From the NCBI RefSeq assembly GCF_029960815.1, contig NZ_JASBRE010000011.1, forward strand, positions 1-64,000: 64,000 bases of DNA, in the 5' to 3' direction. Below are positions 1 to 9,219 of the stretch, piece by piece. Below the pieces are notes generated by a model. The model was given only the letters and a program-made list of their open reading frames with translations, made no database searches and was not told where the DNA came from. The position numbers were made by a program, and so were the translations under genes. Each line of letters opens with the position of its first letter. The stretch's first letter is position 1. The stretch is from Pseudomonas sp. AL03 (lineage in GTDB: Bacteria; Pseudomonadota; Gammaproteobacteria; Pseudomonadales; Pseudomonadaceae).

Positions 1-165
1 GAAAACCCGGTTTCCAGTAGACCGTAAGGCTGCTCCGCTTAAGTGAACAGCATTACGACTTTGGTCGGGGCGTTTTAGTTTGTGCGGTGTTCGCTCCCAC
101 ACTTCTACCGCATAATGGCGAGCCTTGGCGTTGTGTCATGGGGCTCTCCAGGGGATGCAGGATTG

Positions 166-1179
166 TTGAAATGGCGGCTGTGCGGTTTTGTGGTCCTGAT
201 GGGCGCCCTGACAGGCTGCGGAAACGGCGACTCCATGGAAAGCTTCGGCGGCCCGACCATGGGCAGCACCTATTCGATCAAGTACCTGCGCCATGCCGGT
301 CTTCCCGCCCCGGCCGAGGTCCGTGTCCAGGTCGAAAAGATCCTTGCTGAAGTCGATCAACAAATGTCGACCTACCGCAGCGACTCGGACATCGAGCGCT
401 TCAACGATCTACCCGCCAACCGCTGTCAGAAAATGCCCGCGCCAATCCTCAAACTGGTGCGCGTCGGTGAGCGTCTGTCGGAACAAAGCGAAGGTTCCTT
501 CGATCTGACCGTGGAACCTCTGCTCAACCTCTGGGGTTTCGGCCCGCAGGCTCGCGAGGAAAAAATCCCCGCGGCCCAAGCGCTGGCCGAAGTGCGGCAG
601 CGAGTCGGTTACCAGCACCTGCGTATCGATGGCGATCAACTGTGCAAGGACGCCGCCGTCGAGGTCGACTTCAATAGCATCGCCGCCGGTTACGCGGTCG
701 ATACGATTGCCGCAAAACTCGACGGGATGGGCATCCATAACTACCTCGCCGAAGCCACCGGCGAACTCAAGGCGGCCGGTAAAAAACTTGACGGCTCACC
801 GTGGCGCATCGCCGTGGAAGAACCCCGCGACGACCAGCAAGTGGCCCAGCGCATCATCGCTGTCGACGGCTACGGCGTTTCTACCTCCGGCGACTATCGT
901 AACTATTTCGAGCAGGACGGTCGGCGTTATTCCCACACCTTCGATGCCCGCACCGGGGCACCGGTCTTACACACCTTGGCGTCAGTCACGGTGATTCATC
1001 CTTCAGCATTGATGGCCGATGGCTTATCGACGCTGTTGCTGATTCTGGGTCCCGAAAGGGGTTGGGACTATGCCGAAACGCATGACATCGGTGCATTCTT
1101 TGTGATTCGTGCCGATACAGGTTTCGTCACACGAACCAATCAGGCTTTTGAACGCTTGAGTGGCGGAACAACCGAGTGA
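166..1179 (+). CDS. apbE: ApbE-family FAD:protein FMN transferase, lipoprotein
   Basis: The ApbE family attaches FMN covalently to threonine of partner flavoproteins such as Nqr/Rnf subunits, on the periplasmic side. From a TTG start the protein has 337 residues and opens with a lipoprotein signal (charged KWR, hydrophobic run, lipobox LTGC with Cys18). Family motifs follow: PTMGSTYSIKY near residue 30, SIAAGYAVD in the middle and SHTFDARTGAP in the C-terminal half. The start is uncertain: ATG at 115 and GTG at 82 are in frame, but they put extra residues ahead of the lipobox signal, and AGGGG lies about 11 bases before the TTG at 166. The gene is followed after a 207-base gap by sthA. I saw no nqrM-like ORF in that gap. 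Family assignment is secure; the partner flavoprotein is not visible. Confidence 0.9.
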   Translation: MKWRLCGFVVLMGALTGCGNGDSMESFGGPTMGSTYSIKYLRHAGLPAPAEVRVQVEKILAEVDQQMSTYRSDSDIERFNDLPANRCQKMPAPILKLVRVGERLSEQSEGSFDLTVEPLLNLWGFGPQAREEKIPAAQALAEVRQRVGYQHLRIDGDQLCKDAAVEVDFNSIAAGYAVDTIAAKLDGMGIHNYLAEATGELKAAGKKLDGSPWRIAVEEPRDDQQVAQRIIAVDGYGVSTSGDYRNYFEQDGRRYSHTFDARTGAPVLHTLASVTVIHPSALMADGLSTLLLILGPERGWDYAETHDIGAFFVIRADTGFVTRTNQAFERLSGGTTE

Positions 1180-1386
1180 TGACGGCGATTCAAGCATCGA
1201 AGACTGGCGTTGTAGTGCAGGCAAAAGTAGCCTACGACGCGACCAAGGGTTAATGTGCCCGGCGTTGACGCTTATATAGACTGTGTCCGGGTTCTGCACT
1301 GGCCCCAAATTGTTCCTTCACGCCGCAGATCGGCGTGATTTAGCCGCAGGTGCCGATGGCGCCGCGGCCTGTTCTGAGGAGTACGC

Positions 1387-2781
1387 ATGGCTGTCTACAA
1401 CTACGACGTGGTGGTGCTGGGTTCCGGCCCGGCGGGAGAAGGCGCGGCAATGAACGCCGCCAAAGCAGGGCGCAAGGTGGCGATGGTCGATAGCCGTCGC
1501 CAGGTCGGCGGCAACTGCACCCACCTGGGTACCATCCCGTCCAAGGCACTGCGTCACTCGGTCCGGCAGATCATGCAGTTCAACACCAACCCGATGTTCC
1601 GGGCCATTGGTGAGCCACGCTGGTTCTCGTTCCCGGACGTGTTGAAAAGCGCCGAAAAAGTCATCTCCAAACAAGTTGCTTCGCGCACCGGCTACTACGC
1701 CCGTAACCGCGTCGACGTGTTCTTCGGTACCGGCAGCTTCGCCGACGAGCAAACCATCGAAGTGGTCTGCGCCAACGGCGTGGTCGAAAAACTGGTGGCC
1801 AAGCACATCATCATCGCCACCGGTTCGCGCCCGTATCGCCCGGCGGACATCGATTTCCACCACCCGCGTATCTACGATAGCGACACCATCCTCAGCCTCG
1901 GTCACACCCCGCGCAAACTCATCGTTTACGGCGCCGGTGTGATCGGTTGCGAATACGCCTCTATCTTCAGCGGTCTGGGTGTACTGGTTGAGCTGGTGGA
2001 CAACCGCGGTCAGTTGCTGAGCTTCCTCGACTCGGAAATTTCCCAGGCCCTGAGCTACCACTTCAGCAACAACAACATCACGGTTCGCCACAACGAAGAC
2101 TACGACCGCGTCGAAGGCGTGGACAACGGTGTGATCCTGCACCTCAAATCCGGCAAGAAGATCAAGGCCGACGCCTTGCTCTGGTGCAACGGTCGTACCG
2201 GCAACACCGATCAGCTGGGTCTGGAAAACGTCGGCGTGAAGGTCAACAGCCGCGGCCAGATCGAAGTCGACGAGGCCTACCGTACCTGCAAGCCGAATAT
2301 CTACGGCGCCGGTGACGTGATTGGTTGGCCGAGCCTGGCCAGTGCCGCTCACGACCAGGGTCGTTCGGCCGCTGGCAGCATCGTTGACAACAATAGCTGG
2401 CGCTTCGTCAACGACGTGCCGACCGGCATCTATACCATTCCGGAGATCAGCTCGATCGGCAAGAATGAGCAGGAGCTGACTCAGGCCAAGGTGCCGTACG
2501 AAGTGGGCAAGGCGTTCTTCAAGGGCATGGCGCGTGCACAGATCGCCGGCGAACCTCAGGGCATGCTGAAGATTCTGTTCCACCGCGAAACCCTGGAAGT
2601 GCTTGGCGTTCACTGCTTCGGTTATCAGGCGTCGGAGATCGTTCACATTGGTCAGGCGATCATGAACCAGCCGGGTGAACTGAACACGCTGAAGTACTTC
2701 GTCAACACGACGTTCAACTACCCGACCATGGCCGAAGCCTATCGGGTAGCGGCGTACGATGGCCTCAACCGGCTTTTTTGA
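1387..2781 (+). CDS. sthA: Soluble pyridine nucleotide transhydrogenase
   Basis: SthA is a cytoplasmic FAD enzyme that moves hydride between NADPH and NAD+. The 464-residue protein matches the family length. The FAD-binding [15 protein letters not shown] motif starts near residue 12, a second nucleotide-binding [17 protein letters not shown] lies near 180, and the second FAD segment ([20 protein letters not shown]) near 315. The active-site segment reads [12 protein letters not shown], so only one cysteine of the usual CxxxxC disulfide pair is present; this single-Cys form is typical of SthA rather than of dihydrolipoyl dehydrogenases. A GAGG Shine-Dalgarno (TTCTGAGGAGTACGC) precedes the ATG. 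It is convergent with the downstream glycerophosphodiesterase gene. Confidence 0.97.
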   Translation: MAVYNYDVVVLGSGPAGEGAAMNAAKAGRKVAMVDSRRQVGGNCTHLGTIPSKALRHSVRQIMQFNTNPMFRAIGEPRWFSFPDVLKSAEKVISKQVASRTGYYARNRVDVFFGTGSFADEQTIEVVCANGVVEKLVAKHIIIATGSRPYRPADIDFHHPRIYDSDTILSLGHTPRKLIVYGAGVIGCEYASIFSGLGVLVELVDNRGQLLSFLDSEISQALSYHFSNNNITVRHNEDYDRVEGVDNGVILHLKSGKKIKADALLWCNGRTGNTDQLGLENVGVKVNSRGQIEVDEAYRTCKPNIYGAGDVIGWPSLASAAHDQGRSAAGSIVDNNSWRFVNDVPTGIYTIPEISSIGKNEQELTQAKVPYEVGKAFFKGMARAQIAGEPQGMLKILFHRETLEVLGVHCFGYQASEIVHIGQAIMNQPGELNTLKYFVNTTFNYPTMAEAYRVAAYDGLNRLF

Positions 2782-2823
2782 GCGGCTCCGGCCGGTGGCC
2801 TGAGCCGGCCGGGGAGACCGATT

Positions 2824-3546
2824 TCAGCAATTCTCGAGCGTGGCGCTGGCCAAACCGGGAAAGTCTGTAATCAGGCTGTCAACGCCGAAGTCGGCGAGTC
2901 TGCGCATTAGCGCGGGCTCGTTGACTGTCCATACCGACACATGCAGCCCTTGACGCTGCGCCTTCTGCAGGCGTTCCGGCGTACACAGGGTCCAGTTCAG
3001 CGCCAGAATCTCACAGCCATAGCTTTGCGCGACCTTCAACGGGTCGAGCCAGGCGTACTCGGCCACCAATCCGCGGGACACGTCCGGCACCAGGTCCAGT
3101 GCGGCTTTCAACACTTCGCGTGAACTCGAGGTGATCGTGACCTTGTCGAGCAGGCCGAAACGCTGAGCCATTTCGCGAATAGCCAGCACCGTCGTCGCGG
3201 CGCGGGTGCGTGAAGCGCTTTTGACTTCCAGCTGCCAGTGCTCGAAATCGCATTTCTCGAACAGTTCTTCCAGCGTTGGAATCGGGCAGGGCTTGATCCA
3301 GCCCGGGCCGCCCTTTCGCGCGTCGTAGGTCACCAGTTCGGCCGCCGTGTGCTCGACGACTTTGCCGCGTCGGTCGGTGGTGCGCTTGAGCGTAGGGTCG
3401 TGGATGACCATCAACTCGCCGTCCATGGCCAGGTGCAGGTCCAGTTCGCAGCGGCGCACGCCGTGCTTGAGGCATTGCTGAAAGCTGGTCAGCGTGTTTT
3501 CCGGTGCTTCGCCCTTGGCGCCGCGATGGCCGTAGATGTGAGTCAC
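2824..3546 (-). CDS. Cytoplasmic glycerophosphodiester phosphodiesterase
   Basis: It hydrolyses glycerophosphodiesters to glycerol-3-phosphate and an alcohol. The 240-residue protein starts directly with the catalytic region: YGHRGAKGEAPENT (HRG and ENT), then CELDLHLAMDGELMVIHDP (metal-binding E-D and the second catalytic His). The C-terminal barrel strand has SVWTVNEP and VDSLITDFP. There is no signal peptide, so it resembles the cytoplasmic UgpQ type rather than periplasmic GlpQ. It is transcribed with the PilZ gene 14 bases upstream, probably as an operon. Confidence 0.93.
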   Translation of the reverse strand: MTHIYGHRGAKGEAPENTLTSFQQCLKHGVRRCELDLHLAMDGELMVIHDPTLKRTTDRRGKVVEHTAAELVTYDARKGGPGWIKPCPIPTLEELFEKCDFEHWQLEVKSASRTRAATTVLAIREMAQRFGLLDKVTITSSSREVLKAALDLVPDVSRGLVAEYAWLDPLKVAQSYGCEILALNWTLCTPERLQKAQRQGLHVSVWTVNEPALMRRLADFGVDSLITDFPGLASATLENC

Positions 3547-3560
3547 GGTTCTTCCTTAAA

Positions 3561-4142
3561 TTAAATGCCTGATTCGTTTTGTTCGCGGGCCAGACGTCGT
3601 TCCTGAGCCTGCTTCTGCAAAATGTAGCGGGCCAGCAATTGGCGCTGGGCATCGGTCGGGTACTCGAACTCGGTACCGACGTCGTAGCCGTCGCCTTTGC
3701 GATCGCAATGGGTGACGCGAGCCCGCAGCAACAGTCCGAGGGCTTGCGGCATCAGCACCAGTTTGACCGACAGGTGTGCGCCCTCGGCAATCGGCGTCGG
3801 ATGCTGAAAGTCGATCCCACCTTCGGAAATGATCACCGGCTGCGGCTCGCCGATTTGCCCGAGCACGGTGATTGCGATCACCTGGCTCAGCAAATCGATG
3901 CGTTTATTCTGAGATTTCAGGAGCGCCGCGAGGTTCCGGTCGCGCTCACTGATTTGGCGCAACAAGTGCTGTGACTCGAATTCGCTCAGGTGCAGTTCGC
4001 TGAGCAAGTTGAACAGAGGAGAAGCATCCTGCAACACTTCCTGGCCTGCGGCTTCGGGAGCGGACAGGGGCCGAATTTCCAGTGCGATCGTGTCCTCGAT
4101 ACGGTAGTATTCGCGGCGATCTTCTTCATCTAATGTCGACAT
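3561..4142 (-). CDS. PilZ domain-containing protein
   Basis: PilZ domains bind c-di-GMP and relay it to motility, exopolysaccharide or secretion machinery. The 193-residue protein carries DRREYYRIEDTIALEIRP at residues 8-25, which fits an RxxxR-type PilZ arm. A middle segment is rich in heptad-like leucines and charged residues (LLSELHLSEFESQHLLRQ and onwards). The C-terminal half is a beta-rich PilZ barrel with VTHCDRKGDGYDVGTEFEYP. The canonical (D/N)xSxxG motif is replaced by YDVGTEF, so c-di-GMP binding is uncertain. Three c-di-GMP enzymes lie elsewhere in the window. It is divergent from lolC, which starts 95 bases away on the other strand. Confidence 0.85.
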   Translation of the reverse strand: MSTLDEEDRREYYRIEDTIALEIRPLSAPEAAGQEVLQDASPLFNLLSELHLSEFESQHLLRQISERDRNLAALLKSQNKRIDLLSQVIAITVLGQIGEPQPVIISEGGIDFQHPTPIAEGAHLSVKLVLMPQALGLLLRARVTHCDRKGDGYDVGTEFEYPTDAQRQLLARYILQKQAQERRLAREQNESGI

Positions 4143-4236
4143 GGCGAACCCATGGTAGCGGCGGTGGTCTGAGTGTAAAGCTGGTTATCGACCCCCGCCA
4201 CAAGGACGTTCCTTTTCCCTCCGAACAAGCCCCGAC

Positions 4237-5487
4237 ATGTTCAGACCTCTCTTCGTATTTATTGGCACGCGTTATACCCGTGCAAAGCGTCGCAATCATT
4301 TTGTGTCATTCATTTCCCTGACCTCGATGATCGGACTCGCCCTTGGCGTGGTCGTGATGATCGTTGTGCTGTCGGTCATGAACGGCTTCGATCATGAAAT
4401 GCGCACCCGCGTGCTGGGCATGGTGCCCCACGCGACCATCGAGTCCGGTGAACCGATCAGCGACTGGCAAAGCCTGGCCGCCAAGGTCAAGCAAAACCCG
4501 CAGGTGACGGCCGTGGCGCCGTTTACCCAGATGCAGGGTTTGCTGACCAACAACGGCAAGGTCTCCAAAGTCCTGCTCAATGCCATCGACCCTGCGCTGG
4601 AACGCCAGGTCTCGATCATCGATAACTTCATGCAGCAGGGCAAACTCGACGACCTGGCGCCGGGCAGTTTCGGCATCGTCATCGGCGACAAGGCCGCGGC
4701 CAAGTTGGGGGCGGCGATCGGCGACAAGCTGACGTTTGTGGCACCTGAAGTCACCGTGACCCCGGCCGGGATGTTCCCGCGCATGAAACGCTTCACGGTG
4801 GTCGGCATCTTCCACGTCGGCGCCGGTGAACTGGACGGCTACCTGGGCATCACCAATCTGCAGGATCTGGCCAAGCTGCATCGCTGGAAGCCGGATCAGG
4901 TCCAGGGCATTCGCCTGAAGTTCGACGACCTGTTCCAGGCACCACGCGTGGCGTGGAGCATCGCCCAGCAACTCGGCGAAGACCATTTCTATGCCCGCGA
5001 CTGGACGCGCAGCCACGGCAATCTGTATCAAGCGATCCGCATGGAAAAAGCCATGATCGGTTTGCTGTTGCTGCTGATCGTCGCCGTCGCTGCGTTCAAC
5101 ATTATTTCCACACTGGTGATGGTGGTGAACGACAAGAAGGGCGACATCGCGATTTTGCGCACCCTTGGCTCCACGCCGGGGCAGATCATGGCGATCTTCA
5201 TGGTCCAGGGTACGGTCATTGGTGTGATCGGTACGCTGATCGGCGCCGTGGTCGGGATCTTCGCCGCGCTGAACGTTAGCGCCGCGATCTCGGCCCTCGA
5301 AGGCCTGATCGGGCACAAGTTCCTGAACGCCGACGTGTACTTCATCGATTACCTGCCGTCGCAAGTGCAGAGCCAGGATGTGTTGATGGTCTGCGCCGCC
5401 GCGTTGGTCCTGAGTTTCCTCGCCACCCTATATCCAGCCTGGCGTGCCGCGCGCACCCAGCCTGCGGAGGCGCTACGTTATGAGTGA
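4237..5487 (+). CDS. lolC: Lipoprotein-releasing ABC transporter permease LolC
   Basis: An inner-membrane subunit of LolCDE, which extracts outer-membrane lipoproteins from the inner membrane and hands them to LolA. The 416-residue protein has the family layout: a TM helix near residues 27-50 ([18 protein letters not shown]), a large periplasmic domain, and three C-terminal TM helices ([39 protein letters not shown] and a final helix before [19 protein letters not shown]). The start [19 protein letters not shown] is shared with the paralogue at 6244. Its stop overlaps the lolD start by 8 bases, indicating translational coupling. Confidence 0.96.
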   Translation: MFRPLFVFIGTRYTRAKRRNHFVSFISLTSMIGLALGVVVMIVVLSVMNGFDHEMRTRVLGMVPHATIESGEPISDWQSLAAKVKQNPQVTAVAPFTQMQGLLTNNGKVSKVLLNAIDPALERQVSIIDNFMQQGKLDDLAPGSFGIVIGDKAAAKLGAAIGDKLTFVAPEVTVTPAGMFPRMKRFTVVGIFHVGAGELDGYLGITNLQDLAKLHRWKPDQVQGIRLKFDDLFQAPRVAWSIAQQLGEDHFYARDWTRSHGNLYQAIRMEKAMIGLLLLLIVAVAAFNIISTLVMVVNDKKGDIAILRTLGSTPGQIMAIFMVQGTVIGVIGTLIGAVVGIFAALNVSAAISALEGLIGHKFLNADVYFIDYLPSQVQSQDVLMVCAAALVLSFLATLYPAWRAARTQPAEALRYE

Positions 5488-6178
5488 GTCGGGCATGAGT
5501 GATAAAGCAATCTTGAGCTGCCGCAACCTGGGCAAATCCTACGAGGAAGGCCCGGAGTCGGTTGAGGTTCTGGCGGGTCTGCAACTGGAACTGCATCCGG
5601 GTGAGCGCGTGGCGATTATCGGCACCTCGGGTTCGGGCAAAAGTACGTTGCTCAATCTGCTGGGCGGCCTTGATACGCCGACCAAGGGCAGCGTCTGGCT
5701 CGACGGCGAAGAACTCTCGGCACTGAGCGAGAAGAACCGTGGCCTGCTGCGTAACCGTTCCCTCGGCTTCGTGTACCAGTTCCATCACTTGCTGCCCGAG
5801 TTCACCGCACTGGAAAACGTCTGCATGCCGCTGCTGATCGGCAAAACCGCGATCCCCGAAGCACGTCAGCGTGCCACCGCGTTGCTGGAGCGGGTAGGGC
5901 TGGGCCATCGCCTGGAACACAAGCCTTCGGAACTGTCCGGTGGCGAACGCCAGCGTGTGGCCATCGCCCGCGCCCTGGTGAACAAGCCAGGCCTGGTGAT
6001 GCTCGACGAACCGACCGGCAACCTCGACTCACACACCGCCCAGGGTATTCAGGATTTGATGCTGGAACTCAGCACCTCGATGCGCACGGCGTTCCTGGTG
6101 GTGACTCACGACATGAACCTGGCTCGCCAGATGGATCGCGTCCTGCATTTGCAGGAAGGTTGCCTGACGCCCATCTGA
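5480..6178 (+). CDS. lolD: Lipoprotein-releasing ABC transporter ATPase LolD
   Basis: The ATPase that powers LolCDE. The 232-residue protein has Walker [10 protein letters not shown] near residue 50, the Q-loop in [17 protein letters not shown], the ABC signature [15 protein letters not shown] and Walker [13 protein letters not shown] followed by the H-loop VVTHD. The ATG at 5480 overlaps the lolC stop; a second in-frame ATG at 5495 (MSDKAIL) is also possible. lolE follows after a 65-base gap that contains no clear terminator. Confidence 0.97.
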   Translation: MSESGMSDKAILSCRNLGKSYEEGPESVEVLAGLQLELHPGERVAIIGTSGSGKSTLLNLLGGLDTPTKGSVWLDGEELSALSEKNRGLLRNRSLGFVYQFHHLLPEFTALENVCMPLLIGKTAIPEARQRATALLERVGLGHRLEHKPSELSGGERQRVAIARALVNKPGLVMLDEPTGNLDSHTAQGIQDLMLELSTSMRTAFLVVTHDMNLARQMDRVLHLQEGCLTPI

Positions 6179-6243
6179 TTGACCAAAACCCGGCGTGCTG
6201 AAAAGTGCGTCGGGTCTTTTATTTTTATACGGTGCCCCAGCGA

Positions 6244-7488
6244 ATGTTCAGACCGTTATCGATCTTTATCGGCACGCGCTATACCCGCGCCAAGCGCCGC
6301 AATCGCTTTGTTTCCTTCATCTCGATGACCTCGATGATCGGCCTCGCCCTGGGCGTGCTGGCGATGATCGTGGTGCTGTCGGTGATGAACGGCTTCCAGC
6401 GCGAAATGAGCTCGCGGATCCTCGGCATGGTGCCTCACGCGACGATCGTCGGCGTCAATCCGATCGATAATTGGCAGCCCGTCGCCGCTGCGGCCATGAA
6501 GAATCCTGAAGTGACGGCCGCCGTGCCGTTCACCGAGATGGAAGGCATGCTGTCCTACAAGGGGACGATGCAGCCGATCCAGGTCAGCGGCGTTGATCCG
6601 GCGCTGGAAGGCAAGGTATCGATCGTCGCCCAGCACATTGTTCAGGGCCGTCTCGATGCCTTGAAACCCGGTGAGTTTGGCGTGGTGGTCGGCGAGATCA
6701 CGGCACGCCGCTTCCGCTTGAACGTCGGCGACAAGATCACCCTGATCGTGCCGGAAATCAGCAACGCACCGGGCGGCATCACCCCGCGCATGCAGCGGTT
6801 GAACGTGGTCGGCGTGTTCAAGGTCGGCGCCGAACTGGACGGTTCCATGGCGCTGATCCACGTGGCCGATGCCGCGCAGATGCAGCACTGGGCGCCGAAT
6901 CAGGTGCAAAGCGTGCGTCTGGCGGTGAAGGATTTGTACGCGGCGCCGAAGGTTTCCAGCGATATTGCTGGCGGGCTGGGCACCGCTTACAAGGCTGACG
7001 ACTGGACCCACACTCAGGGCAGTCTGTTCAGCGCGATGAAAATGGAAAAAACCATGATCGGCCTGCTGTTGCTGATGATCGTCGCGGTGGCGGCGTTCAA
7101 CATCATTGCAACCCTGATCATGGTGGTGAACGACAAGGGCGCGGACATCGCGATCCTGCGCACCATTGGTGCCACGCCGGGGCAAATCATGGCGATCTTC
7201 ATGGTCCAGGGCACGGTGATCGGGATTGTCGGCACCTTGATCGGCGGTGTGCTCGGCGTGGTTGCGGCGCTGAATGTCAGTGAACTGGTCGGCTGGATGG
7301 AGCGGGTCAGTGGGCAGCACATCTTCAGTTCCGACGTGTACTTCGTCAGTAACTTGCCATCTGAACTGCAGGGCGGGGATGTGTTGTTGATCTGCTCGGC
7401 GGGTTTCATTCTGAGCTTCCTCGCCACCGTTTACCCGGCATGGCGTGCGGCGAAGATCGAGCCGGCTCACGCGTTGCGGTATTCGTAA
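6244..7488 (+). CDS. lolE: Lipoprotein-releasing ABC transporter permease LolE
   Basis: The second membrane subunit of the LolCDE exporter. At 414 residues it is a close paralogue of LolC: the same opening ([19 protein letters not shown]), the same helix layout and the same ending (YPAWRAAKIEPAHALRYS). The ATG at 6244 is preferred over the in-frame GTG at 6205 because it aligns with the LolC start. LolC and LolE differ mostly in the periplasmic domain, which in the family distinguishes lipoprotein binding from LolA binding. Downstream there is a hairpin repeat and then pseudogene debris. Confidence 0.95.
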   Translation: MFRPLSIFIGTRYTRAKRRNRFVSFISMTSMIGLALGVLAMIVVLSVMNGFQREMSSRILGMVPHATIVGVNPIDNWQPVAAAAMKNPEVTAAVPFTEMEGMLSYKGTMQPIQVSGVDPALEGKVSIVAQHIVQGRLDALKPGEFGVVVGEITARRFRLNVGDKITLIVPEISNAPGGITPRMQRLNVVGVFKVGAELDGSMALIHVADAAQMQHWAPNQVQSVRLAVKDLYAAPKVSSDIAGGLGTAYKADDWTHTQGSLFSAMKMEKTMIGLLLLMIVAVAAFNIIATLIMVVNDKGADIAILRTIGATPGQIMAIFMVQGTVIGIVGTLIGGVLGVVAALNVSELVGWMERVSGQHIFSSDVYFVSNLPSELQGGDVLLICSAGFILSFLATVYPAWRAAKIEPAHALRYS

Positions 7489-7509
7489 GCCGTTACGCCG
7501 CTATATGAT

Positions 7510-7550
7510 CATTCCCACGCTCTGCGTGGGAATGAGGCCTGCAGGCCTCA
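7510..7550. repeat. Two adjacent palindromes after lolE
   Basis: CATTCCCACGC (7510-7520) and GCGTGGGAATG (7524-7534) form a perfect 11-bp stem with a 3-base loop. A perfect 18-bp palindrome, TGAGGCCTGCAGGCCTCA, follows at 7533-7550. The first looks like a Pseudomonas repetitive extragenic palindrome and could also end lolE transcripts. The stop codon of the sensor-kinase remnant lies within the second palindrome. Confidence 0.6.
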
Positions 7551-7794
7551 ATCCCCCTTCGGCATTTCAATTACAAACCGCGTCCACCCGTTATCCGACT
7601 CGCAACGAATCTGCCCGGTAGAAGCGATCAAATAAACGCGGCAGCAACGCCCCGTCAATTCCGTCTCCACTGTTCTCAATCGTCACGCTCAATCCTTTGG
7701 CTTGCTTTTCCGCTTCTTCCGTCAGCTCCAGCGGTTCGCGCTGGGCATCAACAACCCGTGGTCGGCCTTGGCCAGGTACAACATGTCGTTGACC
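7548..7794 (-). pseudogene. Remnant of a heavy-metal (copper-type) sensor histidine kinase
   Basis: Reading the minus strand from 7794, three pieces of one kinase appear in shifting frames. The first is VNDMLYLAKADHGLLMP, from the end of the HisKA region. After a one-base frameshift comes REPLELTEEAEKQAKG followed by LSVTIENSGDGID and LLPRLFDRFYRAD, from the ATPase domain. After a further deletion and frame change comes GQIRCESDNGWTRFVIEMP, the usual C-terminal end of CusS/CopS/CzcS-type kinases, then a stop at 7548. The sensor domain, the phospho-acceptor His and most of the ATPase lobe are missing. At 7794 it abuts a cupredoxin fragment on the opposite strand. The family assignment is from memory of these motifs. 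Confidence 0.75.
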
Positions 7795-7902
7795 GCCGAG
7801 CTGACCTGGACCTTCACCAAGGCCACCAACCTGGAATTTTCCTGCAACATCTCCGGTCCTTACCAGACCGGGATGGTCGGCAAGTTGACTGTCAGTCAGT
7901 AA
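7794..7902 (+). pseudogene. C-terminal remnant of a cupredoxin-like copper protein
   Basis: The plus strand reads AELTWTFTKATNLEFSCN followed by ISGPYQTGMVGKLTVSQ and a stop. This matches the C-terminal end of periplasmic cupredoxin-like copper-binding proteins, which usually end in a Cys...His...Met ligand loop (CNxPGHYxxGM). Here the Cys and Met remain, but the His position is Pro. The first part of the protein, with signal peptide and N-terminal ligands, is absent, and the match stops exactly where the kinase remnant begins. I treat it as a non-functional relic. Confidence 0.7.
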
Positions 7903-7963
7903 GCACTCAAAGGCGGGAGCAAAGGCTGGTAGAATCCGCTGATTCTTCAGTCAGGTTTCCGCC

Positions 7964-8794
7964 ATGCATCCCGCAGCCGAACACTCGCCGCTGGGCAAAT
8001 CCAGCGAATACATCGCCACCTACACACCGTCGTTGCTGTTCCCGATCCCGCGCACCGCGAAATGGGCCGAACTGGGCCTGACGGCTGAAACCCTGCCCTA
8101 CAAAGGCGTGGATTTCTGGAACTGCTTCGAATTGTCGTGGCTATTGCCTTCGGGCAAGCCAGTGGTGGCCATTGGCGAATTCAGCATCCCGGCGGATTCA
8201 CCGAATATCATCGAGTCGAAGTCGTTCAAGCTGTATCTCAACTCCCTGAACCAGACGCCGTTTGCCGACACTGCAAGCCTTGAATCGACGCTGGTCAAAG
8301 ACCTGTCGGCCGCGGCCGGTAAACCGGTCGGCGTGCGGATTCGCAGGCTCAAGGACGTCGAGGCCGAAGGCGTTGTGGCGTTACCGGGTGTGTGCATTGA
8401 TGATCTGGATATCAGCGTCAGCAACTATGAGCAACCGCGTCCGGAACTGCTGCGTTGCGATGAATCGCGCATTGTGGAGGAGAGCGTGCACAGTCATTTG
8501 CTCAAATCCAACTGCCCGGTCACCCGTCAGCCGGACTGGGGCAGCGTGGCGGTGGAATACCGTGGCGCGGCGCTGGATCACGCGAGTTTGCTGGAATACA
8601 TCGTGAGCTTCCGTCAGCACTCCGACTTCCACGAGCAGTGCGTGGAGCGGATTTTCCTCGACCTGCAACGGTTGCTGAAACCGGAGAAATTGACGGTGTA
8701 TGCGCGGTATGTGCGGCGCGGTGGGTTGGACATCAACCCGTATCGCAGCACTGAAGAAGTGCAGTTGCCGAACGATCGGCTGGTCCGCCAGTAA
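7964..8794 (+). CDS. queF: NADPH-dependent 7-cyano-7-deazaguanine reductase
   Basis: QueF reduces preQ0 to preQ1 in queuosine tRNA modification. The 276-residue protein is of the long (two-domain, E. coli) type. The substrate/NADPH-binding motif [11 protein letters not shown] lies near residues 86-96. The C-terminal half has [14 protein letters not shown], containing the catalytic Cys, followed by [10 protein letters not shown]. The ATG follows a short gap after the pseudogenes. A strong bidirectional hairpin terminator follows the stop, shared with the convergent DUF4404 gene. Confidence 0.96.
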   Translation: MHPAAEHSPLGKSSEYIATYTPSLLFPIPRTAKWAELGLTAETLPYKGVDFWNCFELSWLLPSGKPVVAIGEFSIPADSPNIIESKSFKLYLNSLNQTPFADTASLESTLVKDLSAAAGKPVGVRIRRLKDVEAEGVVALPGVCIDDLDISVSNYEQPRPELLRCDESRIVEESVHSHLLKSNCPVTRQPDWGSVAVEYRGAALDHASLLEYIVSFRQHSDFHEQCVERIFLDLQRLLKPEKLTVYARYVRRGGLDINPYRSTEEVQLPNDRLVRQ

Positions 8795-8797
8795 GAG

Positions 8798-8832
8798 CAA
8801 AAAAGCCCCGCTATCACTAGCGGGGCTTTTTT
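8798..8832. terminator. Bidirectional rho-independent terminator (queF / DUF4404)
   Basis: AAAAAAGCCCCGCT and AGCGGGGCTTTTTT flank a short loop: a GC-rich stem with A-tract and T-tract, usable on both strands between convergent genes. Confidence 0.9.
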
Positions 8833-8845
8833 ACATTTGGCGGGT

Positions 8846-9109
8846 TCAGATTCCCATATTGCCCAGCGCTTGCACGATGTTGCGCAAGGTGCCGGCAAGG
8901 GTCGGGTGTTCGATTTCGAAGCGATCGACGGCCAGGTTCACATTGTCGGCGAGGCTGGAGTCCTTGGTTTTGGTTTCGAGATCAAGCTCCAGTTCGATCT
9001 GTTGCATCAGCAAGTGCAGGTCTTCGCGCTCGGCCTCGGTCAGCGGTGGATTCTGTTCCAATTGCTCGCGCAGAGTATTGAGCTGTTGTTGCAGTTCGCG
9101 GGCAGGCAT
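8846..9109 (-). CDS. DUF4404 family small protein
   Basis: An 87-residue acidic, helical protein beginning MPARELQQQLNTLREQLEQN, with heptad-like leucine spacing (LHLLMQQIELELDLE) that suggests a coiled coil. It resembles the DUF4404 family, which has no assigned function. The start at 9109 is preferred over the ATG at 9157 because of the GGAAGAACGCC stretch just upstream and the family N-terminus. There is no signal peptide or TM segment. It is convergent with queF and shares its terminator. Confidence 0.75.
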   Translation of the reverse strand: MPARELQQQLNTLREQLEQNPPLTEAEREDLHLLMQQIELELDLETKTKDSSLADNVNLAVDRFEIEHPTLAGTLRNIVQALGNMGI

Positions 9110-9219
9110 GGCGTTCTTCCTTTTATCGATAGGCACTGGCATAGACCGCAGCAGCACGCCAAAGGTCTATGGCTTGACCCTTAGATTAATCCACTTGCGT
9201 GCAACCTGCATGATCTCCA

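Noticed and set aside
1180..1386. Possible nqrM gene between apbE and sthA
   Set aside because: No ORF with the short Cys-rich NqrM pattern is present.
1318..2646. Long minus-strand open frame over sthA
   Set aside because: An antisense shadow of sthA with the same compositional bias and no family motifs.
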